Assembly: GCF_035594125.1 (NCBI RefSeq)
Contig: NC_087173.1
Span: 767,501-831,500, forward strand
Source of the DNA: Scylla paramamosain
Taxonomy: Eukaryota > Arthropoda > Malacostraca > Decapoda > Portunidae
Direction: 5' to 3'
Length of the DNA stretch: 64,000 nucleotides
Shown: positions 22,420 to 36,344 of the stretch, one piece after another
Layout: each line of letters starts with the position of its first letter
Numbering within the stretch: position 1 is the first letter of the stretch
Position numbers and translations under genes: made by a program
The notes under the pieces: model-generated
What the model saw: the letters and a program-made list of their open reading frames with translations, nothing else
What the model was told of the DNA's origin: nothing
Databases searched by the model: none

Positions 22420-24010
22420 CGCTAAATTTTGCTGGTCACTCCACGATAGTGAACAGGTGTTTAGAGCAGATGAGTATGAGAAGCTGACGGATATTTCCAT
22501 AACTAGGGAGATAGTGGAGCAGGAGATAGATAGGCTAAAAAAGTTCAAGTCACCAGGACCTGATAAAATATATCCCAGAGTACTGAAGGAATGTAAAAAG
22601 ATTATTAGTGAGCCGTTAGTTTCTGTCTTTAGGAAATCACTGGAGTCGGGTGAGGTACCAGAAATGTGGAGGCAGGCTAATGTAGTACCCATCTTTAAGA
22701 AAGGGGATAAAACTTTAGCGTCTAATTATAGACCTGTCAGCTTAACTTCAGTTGTAGGTAAAATGTTAGAGTCAATAATAGCCAGGAACATTAGGGAACA
22801 TTTAGACAAACATAATTTGATAAATCAGTCACAGCATGGCTTCACGAAGGGGAAGTCTTGCCTGACAAACTTGTTAAGTTTTTACAGTAAGGTGTACGAG
22901 GCAGTAGATAATGGTGATAGTTATGATATCTTATATCTGGACTTTAGTAAAGCATTCGACAAGGTGCCCCATCAAAGGCTCCTGAGAAAGGTTAGGGCGC
23001 ACGGGATAGATGGGAAGGTGTTAGGTTGGATAGGGTCATGGCTTGGTAACAGGCGACAGAGAGTGCTAATAAACGGCTCGAAATCCGAGTGGGGTCATGT
23101 CATTAGTGGGGTGCCACAGGGATCAGTATTAGGGCCATTATTATTTCTAATATATATCAATGACTTGGATAGTGGAATTAGTAGCGATGTTAGTAAATTT
23201 GCGGATGACACAAAGATAGGTAGATTAATTAGGTCAGAATCGGATGCCATCGCCTTGCAGACAGACTTAGATAGAATGAATGAATGGACGGATAGATGGC
23301 AAATGCAATTTAATATCAATAAATGCAAAGTGCTTAGCGTAGGTAGAGGAAACCCAAACAATAGGTACACATTAAACACCCAAACTCTGGTAGGTACAGG
23401 GTACGAGAAAGATTTAGGAGTTATAGTTAGCTCTGAACTCCGTCTAGGGAAACAATGCATAGAAGCCAGAAACAAGGCAAATAGGGTACTAGGATTCATT
23501 TTTAGGAGTGTTAAAAGTAGAAGGCCGGAAGTAATATTAAAGTTATACTTGGCGCTGGTCAGACCTCATCTAGACTACGCTGTGCAGTTCTGGTCCCCAC
23601 ATTACAGGAAGGATATAGGTCTATTAGAATCAGTACAGAGGAGAATGACTAAAAGGATACAGGGGATGAGGAGTATTCCTTACGAAGCGAGGTTGAAGCG
23701 GTTAAATTTACATTCTCTAGAGAGACGTAGGTTAAGAGGGGACCTGATAGAAGTCTTTAAGTGGTATAAGGGTTATAACAAGGGAGATGTAAGCAAAATT
23801 CTTAGGATCAGCAACCAGGGTAGAACAAGAAATAACGGGTTCAAGCTTGAAAAATTTAGGTTTAGGAAGGAGATAGGAAAAAATTGGTTCTCAAATAGAG
23901 TGGTAGATGAGTGGAACGGACTCAGTAATCATGTAGTTAGTGCTAGGACACTAGAGAGCTTTAAGAGAAGATTAGACAAGTTTATGGATGGGGATAACAG
24001 ATGGAAATAG
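22373..24010 (+). CDS. CR1-like LINE reverse transcriptase (ORF2 fragment)
   Basis: An open frame of 545 codons without a lesion. RT blocks in order: FKSPGPDKIYPRVLKE (58-73), NYRPVSLTSVVGKMLES (118-134), HGFTKGKSCLTNLL (155-168), motif A with D190 in LYLDFSKAFDKVPH, SGVPQGSVLGPLLF (245-258), and motif C FADDT at 276-280 with both aspartates. The thumb and C-terminal region (LVRPHLDYAVQFWSP, VVDEWNGLSNHVV) is complete to the stop. The upstream APE endonuclease is missing, so this is a 5'-truncated copy. The first 20 or so codons come from the adjoining palindrome and are not part of the family. It reads as a young copy because the frame is intact. Confidence 0.88.
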   Translation: MVWLCDNGKAPRLSIIAKFCWSLHDSEQVFRADEYEKLTDISITREIVEQEIDRLKKFKSPGPDKIYPRVLKECKKIISEPLVSVFRKSLESGEVPEMWRQANVVPIFKKGDKTLASNYRPVSLTSVVGKMLESIIARNIREHLDKHNLINQSQHGFTKGKSCLTNLLSFYSKVYEAVDNGDSYDILYLDFSKAFDKVPHQRLLRKVRAHGIDGKVLGWIGSWLGNRRQRVLINGSKSEWGHVISGVPQGSVLGPLLFLIYINDLDSGISSDVSKFADDTKIGRLIRSESDAIALQTDLDRMNEWTDRWQMQFNINKCKVLSVGRGNPNNRYTLNTQTLVGTGYEKDLGVIVSSELRLGKQCIEARNKANRVLGFIFRSVKSRRPEVILKLYLALVRPHLDYAVQFWSPHYRKDIGLLESVQRRMTKRIQGMRSIPYEARLKRLNLHSLERRRLRGDLIEVFKWYKGYNKGDVSKILRISNQGRTRNNGFKLEKFRFRKEIGKNWFSNRVVDEWNGLSNHVVSARTLESFKRRLDKFMDGDNRWK

Positions 24011-24098
24011 GTAGGAGTGTTTCATACAGGGACTGCCACGTGTAAGCCTGGTCGCTTCTTGCAGCTTCCCTTATTTCTTATGTTCTTATGTTCTTATG
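22420..24098 (+). mobile_element. 5'-truncated CR1-like LINE with octamer 3' tail
   Basis: The ORF2 fragment is followed by an 88-bp 3' UTR. The element ends in three tandem copies of ttcttatg (24075-24098). CR1-type LINEs end in short tandem octamers instead of poly-A, which supports the clade call. The same UTR motif recurs in the relic at 44.4 kb. Confidence 0.8.
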
Positions 24099-25900
24099 TA
24101 CAGTGAATACCAAAGAGGAGAAAGAGGAGGAGGAGGAGGGAGGGGAACATAGGCACTATTCGTGTTTTTTTCCAACCCTGTCAATCTAATCCCTGTAATA
24201 TTACATAGAAAATGTTCATCGTGCAGAAAAAAAAAAAAGAAAAGAAAAACAGGCAGGAGTGCATGGTGAGTGGCGGCATAGTGTCAGTGAACGCTCGTCC
24301 TCAGTACATCAGCAGGACAAGGTTTTCCTGCTCTAAGCACAGAACAGCGCAGTCCCCGAGCCCCATGACTCCAAGCCAAAGCTGCATGCACACCAGGCCA
24401 GCCACCAGTGGTGGGCGTTGAGTGGCGGGTGGCGGGCCACGAGGGTGCTCGTCTCGAGGAAGATCGATGGCACCCCAGCTTTCACCCACCAGAAGACAAG
24501 TGTCATGGAAATCCTCAAGTGTTCCTCATCCTTCCCGCCTCGTCTCCTCCCAACCTTTCCTCCCTCCTTCATCTTCTCTCCCGCTCTCCCTCCCGCCTTC
24601 CATTCTCATCTCAGCGTCCGTCCCTCTCAGATGGAGACGATTCTTTCGACCGCACGCTGATGGCCGCTAAAAAGCCAAGGTCAGGTCAAGGTCACATGCA
24701 CCAGTATACATATAAACACACACAATCACACACAGAATTACTCTTTCAGCCTGAGGGAATCACTTTGAACCTCCAGGAAAGCGGAAGACATAACGAATAA
24801 CCAAGGAAACAGTTCACCTCACAGCGTAGTCATAAGCCGCCCAGGAGTGCCGACGACATTCTGGCAGGAAAGTATGATTTTCGGAAAAAAAAAAAAAAAC
24901 ATGTTGGAGTTAATAATTACTGGAAAGTTTACCTAGAGTAAGACTTTAGGCGGACTCTCAGGGGAAAGAATGGGACCAGAGAGGCGGGTAGGAGGAGAGG
25001 CAGGAGGAAGGAGACAGGCATATAAACGAGAGCATATGTTGAAGTGCAGTGGACAGATGGTGTCTAAGTGTGTATTTTCAAACGTTTCATAGCTTCCGTG
25101 TTTATCACGCTCTATTGGAAGTTATAGGGCGTTTCCAATTTTTTTTTTTTTTTATGAATCCAGAGATAGTTTAGTAAGGATTCTACGTCATTAGTCTCAA
25201 AATCGCCCATTATAACTCAAGTTTGCATACGTGTCCTTTCAAAAATAGTCTTTATGAGATAAGACTAGTCCTTTCTGCACCATGGGATCCATTTCTTTAT
25301 ACTCGTATTTCAGGTGTCCTTATAAGATTTTATCAGTTAAGAACGATGTTTTTTCGTTATTAAGCGATCTGGTTACTTATTCAATGCAATTATATCTTTC
25401 TTACCCTATTTCGGCTTACCTTGGGGTTTAGGGGAAGGCGACGAGTGAAATACCTGGAAAGCTTGGCACGGGATATGGATGACAGCACGAGGACGCATGA
25501 GTTGCTGAGAGAGAGGCAGGAGATCGTGAGAGATTTCTATGGTCGTCAACGTTAAGGACACGGCACATGGGTAACACTGTATTACTACGAACTAATTAGT
25601 GATTTGATCGTGTGTAGAGGCTGCCTGTACTAATGAGTGTATTAATAATGCGCGTCATAGTGTTACTGCTATTCTGTAGTGTCGTGGTGCGGCAGTGCCA
25701 TTGGATAGTGTTGCCCTCATCCACTTGGCACTCTTATCCTCTCCTGAACACTTGTCTACCCAGTGATTGTGCCTCTCAGTTCGATTCTTCGTGTTCTTTG
25801 TGTTCTTGTCATGCAACTCACTGTTGTTAGTGGGAATTATCTTTTTTTTTTTCTTTTGACATTTTAAATCTTTCATTGTGGAGTTTTGAGGACATAAGCG
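24099..25900. other. non-coding, no gene recognised
   Basis: Several overlapping short ORFs at 24.2-24.8 kb and 25.6 kb have no recognisable content. Short A and T homopolymers occur near 24228, 24885 and 25138. Confidence 0.5.
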
Positions 25901-25908
25901 TTGAAGCA

Positions 25909-26096
<188 letters not shown>

Positions 26097-26231
26097 CCCC
26101 AGACACTCAAGAAAATGGATCTTGACAAACAATTTCTACTCCAACTGTTAGAGCAGAATAGCAGCAAAAGATAATAAGGGACAGATAAAAGATTACAAAA
26201 CAACCACCATGGCCATAATCACTCGAAAAGA

Positions 26232-26490
<259 letters not shown>

Positions 26491-26756
26491 CTTCCAACTT
26501 CGCTTGCGTTTATGAAAATTTAACCGGCTATTATATAAAGCACTTAACTTAATTACAACACAACGCAGCTTATGAAAAAGAAAAGGAGGGAAAGGAGGGA
26601 AGCAAGCAAGGAGGAGGAAGGAGTGAGTTTTCAAGAGCAGGTGGCGTGGCGGCGGAGCTTGAGACTCGACTTCTCTCAGCGCGACCAGACATGTTATTGG
26701 AAAACGGTAACCTGGGGAGCGAGAATCTGCATTAGTGTAAGATGCAACAAGGGACA

Positions 26757-26759
<3 letters not shown>

Positions 26760-26824
<65 letters not shown>
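26760..26824. repeat. (GA)n microsatellite
   Basis: A perfect run of about 64 bp lying 65 bp upstream of a LINE relic. Confidence 0.95.
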
Positions 26825-26827
<3 letters not shown>

Positions 26828-26869
26828 CTGACTTAACTATAGGAAAATGCATTATTATGAATAGAATTT

Positions 26870-26889
26870 ATGTTACTGACTGTCTTCAG

Positions 26890-26983
<94 letters not shown>

Positions 26984-27370
26984 CCGCAATGTTGGATCTT
27001 TTGTTGCCTTCTATCGTTTCATTCATGTTAACTGTTGTTCTGGTCTTGCTGACTGCATACACTTCCCCTCTCAGTGGCCTCGTTGCACAAAACTTTAATT
27101 TCTCTTTACACTGATCTGTCCACCTTCCTAAAGCAATAGCTAACTAGAATACTTAGGTAGTCTTTCGTCCCTTTTACTGATGAACTCTGCATCTCTTCCT
27201 GCTTTTGTATTTCCTCCTGCCTATGACTTGATCTCTTCCAAGCAGGTTTTAGATGTGCTTTTGGAATGCTGTCTTTGGCGACTGGCATTTTCATTGGGCC
27301 TTTTCTCGCCATTTTGTTCTCCTCAGCCACAGCTCATAGTGCGAAAGAAAATTGTGAGGAAACTACACAA
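26870..27370 (+). pseudogene. decayed LINE 3' end, same family as 3.9-6.4 kb, with internal (CT)n
   Basis: The start (actgactgtcttcagcctct) matches the reverse complement of 4303-4322. Homology resumes after the (CT)n with ccgccgcaatgttg (reverse complement of 4274-4287). It continues to the C-terminal block, where LPAFVFPPAYDLISSK corresponds to LPVSVFPPSYDLNSFK of the other copy. A (CT)n of about 90 bp (26888-26981) replaces a short ctctctctca stretch present in the other copy. Many frame changes; non-functional. Confidence 0.75.
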
Positions 27371-27405
27371 GCTTTAAAAGAGAAGAGAAAAAACGGAGGA
27401 GGGAG

Positions 27406-27408
<3 letters not shown>

Positions 27409-27491
<83 letters not shown>
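27409..27491. repeat. (GA)n microsatellite
   Basis: A perfect run of about 83 bp. Confidence 0.95.
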
Positions 27492-27494
<3 letters not shown>

Positions 27495-27740
27495 TCCTTA
27501 TATCAGGGTACAATCATGTAAGTGACCGCGACCGAACCTGGCAAAAAAAAAAAAAGATGTAAGTGAACACACGTGATAAGCTGTGTGAACCACTGTCACT
27601 CAAGACGCGGCGGAAAAAAAAAGAGAGGAAAACCCAACAATTCTCCAACAGTACAGTGATTTCCCGTCATCGCTGCAGGGTTGGGTGAATGCCACTTCGA
27701 GATTTCAGCTTGACGAAATCATATCATACCTGGAAGGGAG

Positions 27741-28042
<302 letters not shown>

Positions 28043-28079
28043 CAGGGCTACAACACAATGCTTATCTTCCCCTTATGAA

Positions 28080-29660
<1,581 letters not shown>

Positions 29661-29863
29661 CGCTTTTGTGTTGTTATCGTGCCATCTTGTTATCTCAGAG
29701 CTGCTTCTTCTACTGATGTCGCTGCTGATGTGTCTCCACCTGCTGCTGCTCTATGCTGTGGCTGTGAAGTTATTCATCAGTATATCTAGGTTTTCGTGAT
29801 GTGTATTGCTGTGTTCCGCCCTCTTCTGGATTTTCTTAATCTTGGTTGTGAAAAGAAAGACGG

Positions 29864-29977
<114 letters not shown>

Positions 29978-29989
29978 CCGGCGATCAGT

Positions 29990-30390
29990 GAGGGCTCGCT
30001 TTCCCGTCATATCCTGCGAACGATTGATGAGTGCGGCGCAGGGCGGTCCTGGGAATGGAGTGACGTAAGGACGCCCGTTCCCGGAAAGAAGCGCTGTCCC
30101 TGTGCTGTAAATGGAGTGTTTTTTTAGATTAATCGCGGGAAGATGAAAGAGCGCGGGAGCGAATTCGGTTTACGAGCGCGCGAGATGAAGCAAAGCAGGA
30201 GAGGAAGCACGCAGCCTCACTCACCGCCTCGTCTGAGGGACGTAAATCAAGAGGAATTATTAGTATTTGCTTTACGGCGGCGTCTGGTCCGGTGTGCTGC
30301 CTCGACCCTTCCCTTCCCCCGTGAGTTTCCAAAACGCTGTCCTGCTAATCAGGAGGAGCCGCCGGGATATCGCAGCAGCATGGAATAGTC
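29990..30390. other. CpG-rich unique segment, no gene identified
   Basis: This stretch is visibly richer in CG dinucleotides than its surroundings and includes a tgacgta word near 30059. It could be a promoter or exon of an unrecognised gene; nothing in the short ORFs is diagnostic. Confidence 0.3.
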
Positions 30391-30409
30391 GTGTACTCGT
30401 ACAGGTGAC

Positions 30410-30412
<3 letters not shown>

Positions 30413-30475
<63 letters not shown>

Positions 30476-30490
30476 GCACACACACACACG
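30413..30490. repeat. (CA)n microsatellite
   Basis: About 78 bp with cgca interruptions at the 3' end. Confidence 0.93.
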
Positions 30491-30647
30491 CACATTCAGG
30501 ACGCAGGATGAATAATCTCACAAGGAGGAGGATGAATGATGGCAGAGAGAGGCTGGAGGGATGCAGCATGGGAGTATGATAATGCACGAGAGAAGAAAAC
30601 GAGGAGAAAGGAGAGTGAAGAGAGAGAAACTCACGAAAGGAGCAAGT

Positions 30648-30649
<2 letters not shown>

Positions 30650-30730
<81 letters not shown>

Positions 30731-30879
30731 TGTATTGTCATCCATTTCATAGGGTAACTGTTTCGAAGTAATTGTTCTTGTACAGCCATACAGAGATACA
30801 TAATAAATTACATAAATGATAATAAAATATTGTAACGCAAATACATTATGTATTTGTATTGTAGAATTTGAGACTAAGG

Positions 30880-30959
<80 letters not shown>

Positions 30960-31448
30960 TCTACTTAATCCGCCAAGAAATAATGACTCTGGCCACTGAC
31001 TCCGCCGTGACACGTAAGGCAATGTAGCGCCGATCCAGTAAAGACACACACACTAGTAAAAGATAAATGAACACTCGCCCTGCTGGAAATAAAGCTCGCG
31101 TATTGGTCGAGGCCTCCGTGTCATGGACCAATCCCCGCTCTCCAGAAAACTTCATATTGGCGAATTAGCATCGAGTTTCCCCCTCTCGTTTGATTGGCTG
31201 GCTTCCATCACGGCAAAGGCCTGTAGTGGGGAGGGGGGTGTGAGGGGGTTTGGGTAAGGGGCATGATTGGTTTGAAAGGAAGGATATTGAAGGAGATAAA
31301 TGTTAGTTAATAGATTTTGGCCTCTGGTAAAATGAGTAAGGATGGCTCCATTTTTTTGGTGTGTAGTTTTTTTTTGTCTATGTTTCTCCTCCTCGTCGTC
31401 TTTTTTTTTTTTTTTTCTAAGCTTGGTCTCGTTCTTCTTCGTGTTGTT

Positions 31449-31487
<39 letters not shown>

Positions 31488-31659
31488 CATCATCGTCATT
31501 CTTCTTCTTTTTCTTCTTCTTCGTCTTCCTCTTCATCTTCTTCTTCGCCTTCGTCTTTCTTCTTCTTTTTCTTTTTTCTTTTTTTCTTTTTTCTTTTCTT
31601 TTTTCTTTTCTTCGCCTTCGCCTTCGTCTTGGTCTTGGTCTTCTTTTTCTTCTTCTTCA

Positions 31660-31728
<69 letters not shown>

Positions 31729-31920
31729 ATAATCATTATTGTTGTTATTATAACAAGTTTTTTGTTCATCATTCTCAAATGCATTTATGTTCTTTAAATC
31801 ACTAACAGCTATATTGACATGTTGTGAATGTAATTACTGCAGGATGAAAGCAAGGTCGTGTGGGAGCTAAAACGAAAGCAATCTATATGTATTGCTTCCT
31901 TTTCCTCCCGTGGGTACAAA
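30650..31920 (+). repeat. inverted segmental duplication, copy 1
   Basis: It matches the reverse complement of 51953-53149 over essentially its whole length. Colinear anchors include attgtattgtcatccattt (30730), taatccgccaa (30966), acacgtaaggcaatgtagcg (31013), cacggaggcctcgacc as its complement (31107), and ttgacatg...gtaattactgcag (31814-31842). Internal microsatellites are (GA)n at 30650-30726 and 30882-30956, (GTT)n at 31441-31488, CTT-rich sequence at 31500-31660 and (ATT)n at 31662-31727. No gene was recognised within it. Confidence 0.85.
31102..31197. promoter_or_regulatory. cluster of three CCAAT boxes conserved in both duplication copies
   Basis: ATTGG at 31102-31106, CCAAT at 31128-31132 and ATTGG at 31193-31197 lie in GC-rich sequence. 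The counterpart copy keeps all three (52590-52594, 52655-52659, 52681-52685). This is promoter-like by motif only; no transcript or exon was identified. Confidence 0.3.
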
Positions 31921-32971
<1,051 letters not shown>

Positions 32972-33440
32972 GCAAAGTACTGGCGCATGTACAGAGATCC
33001 AAGGCAAAGTAGGAATACATGTCGAGAAGGAATCGTGGATGTAGTTACTAGTGGTACATAAGTGACAAACAAAACACCATGCAAAAAAAAGGAGATACAG
33101 AAAGAAACAAGAAAAAACACGCAGCCAACACAATAAACAAACAACGACAAACAACAACACCGGATACCAAGTAAAATCACACCAGATAAACAACAAACAA
33201 ACACACACACAAACCATCCAGGCATAAAAGCAAACCAGAGAGAGCTTCAGTCGTATGCTTCAATAACTGACGGAGGAATAAATTAGCGCCACAATAACGA
33301 TCCTAGAACGACCCTCACGCCGCGGAGTGCTCGGCTCGTCAAACTGCCGTGTATGAGAAGAGGAGGGCGTCTTCACTACTCATTAACTTCTACCCTTAAT
33401 CACGCAGCCCAAAAACTATAATGATCACGGGACAATGGCG

Positions 33441-33759
<319 letters not shown>

Positions 33760-33870
33760 AGCATCCTGTAACATTGAACTGATGGCTGTCAATAAGCGGG
33801 GACACAGCGTGACGGACGTGATGAGGGGCAGGGCATCATTACATTACAGACCACAGACTGATAGGTACAG

Positions 33871-34089
33871 TACAGTCGGGGCCAGAATTTTTGTCACCTG
33901 ACGCTCTCACTTCCACTGTGTTTGCCGTTTTCCTTCAGACTTAAGTTCCCTGATCTCCTTGTAACCTTTCACCTCTTAAGCTTTGTGAGGTGAGCGGCAG
34001 CACATCGGAGGACTCACGGTTGACATGAAACGGTGTTCAATTTATGGAAAAGAATACGACAGGGGAACAAACTTTTGGCAGTGACTGTA
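33871..34089. mobile_element. MITE of Tc1/mariner type, about 215 bp
   Basis: It is bounded by TA at both ends. The left terminus (cagtcggggccagaattttt) and the reverse complement of the right terminus (cagtcactgccaaaagtttg) match at about 21 of 30 positions. Terminal cagt...gcca...aa...ttt words and TA target duplications are typical of Tc1-like elements. There is no transposase, so it is non-autonomous. Confidence 0.6.
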
Positions 34090-34123
34090 ATGTCTGTCTA
34101 AGGCCCATGTTCTGAAATGCTGT

Positions 34124-34125
<2 letters not shown>

Positions 34126-34200
<75 letters not shown>
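34126..34200. repeat. (CT)n microsatellite
   Basis: A perfect run of about 75 bp. Confidence 0.95.
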
Positions 34201-34206
<6 letters not shown>

Positions 34207-34879
34207 GACTGTTTTCGAAGGCTTCGCAGACGATCAACTGGATTATCAAGAGTGTTCCTCCTGTTAATAAAGTAGAAATACTGTTTATCATTCACTAGAA
34301 GCAAAGAAACGCCTTAAAAACCCGTGTCACTTCATCTAGACACTTTGGAAAGTAGTGCAGGTGAGCGCAGAAATCCTAATTCGCACCTATGCCTACACAT
34401 TCCTTTTATCGGCTACACTTAACCTGTAATCATTTTGAGTTCGAAAGAGCTGAGAAAAAAAAATATAGCGAGGAAAAAAAAATGCCCGTTCAACTTCCTG
34501 TTCCTAAAAAGTCAAAATAAAGTACAAAAAAAGTTGGATAATTTAGTACCTGAGGTGTCTTGATTCTCCTCTTTGGAAGCATCTTGAGTCGCAAGAAGGA
34601 AGAGAAAGCAGGAAGACGTAGAGAGTAGAACGCTTCAGAGTTTACAAGTAAATGTTTAATGTTAAAAAGACTCCATTACTGGCAAAATCCCAATGCCTAG
34701 TCAGATAAACGGAAGGAAAAGAAGCAAAAGAGAGGACAGAAATAAATATAAGAATAAATGAGCGCATGAATGAATTAAATTGAATGCCCCGAGCAATACA
34801 ATGTACATTATGCAGTGTTAAATGTACCACCACACAAGTAATCTAATTCTCCCTTCCTTCTTTCCTTCCTTCCTTCCTT
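34201..34879. other. non-coding, no gene recognised
   Basis: AT-rich, ending in a (TTCC)n-like stretch near 34855-34885. Confidence 0.5.
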
Positions 34880-35971
<1,092 letters not shown>

Positions 35972-35985
<14 letters not shown>

Positions 35986-36102
35986 CTCCTCCTCCTCCTC
36001 CTCCTCCTCCTCCTCCTCCTCCTCCTCCTCCTCCTCCTCCTCCTCCTCCTCCTCCTCCTCCTCCTCCTCCTCCTCCTCCTCCTCCTCCTCCTCCTCCTCC
36101 TC
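35972..36102. repeat. (CCT)n trinucleotide microsatellite
   Basis: About 130 bp of perfect CTC/CCT repeats ending 17 bp before the tRNA gene, with a short CTT tail. Confidence 0.95.
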
Positions 36103-36119
36103 TTCTTCTTCTTCAGTAA

Positions 36120-36190
36120 GCATCGGTGGTTCAGTGGTAGAATTCTCGCCTGCCACGCGGGAGGCCCGGGTTCGATTCCCGGCCGATGCA
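36120..36190 (+). tRNA. tRNA-Gly (anticodon GCC)
   Basis: A 71-nt cloverleaf. The acceptor stem GCATCGG pairs perfectly with CCGATGC and is followed by discriminator A. The D-loop region is TGGTTCAGTGGTAGAA (A box). The anticodon stem-loop CTCGCCTGCCACGCGGG presents GCC. The T-arm GGTTCGATTCC is a canonical B box. It is nearly identical to metazoan tRNA-Gly(GCC) genes. No intron and no encoded CCA. It is unlikely to be a SINE head because the acceptor stem closes perfectly and a terminator follows directly. Confidence 0.96.
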
Positions 36191-36198
36191 TGGATCTA

Positions 36199-36203
36199 TT
36201 TTT
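36199..36203 (+). terminator. RNA polymerase III terminator
   Basis: TTTTT starts 8 nt after the tRNA 3' end. Confidence 0.75.
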
Positions 36204-36344
36204 GAATTCATCACAGCAAACGTGGGCGTGGGCGCGGGCACTGACACGAGACAACAGCTGCTGACCCCTGCCACGCAGTGACGCTCCATCCCCCCGCAAG
36301 CCTTTCCTGCCTCGCCTGTCACCTCACCTCATCCCTCCTTCTCA

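Noticed and set aside
36120..36300. tRNA-derived SINE head
   Set aside because: The acceptor stem pairs perfectly, discriminator and Pol III terminator follow immediately, and no SINE body or tail was seen.
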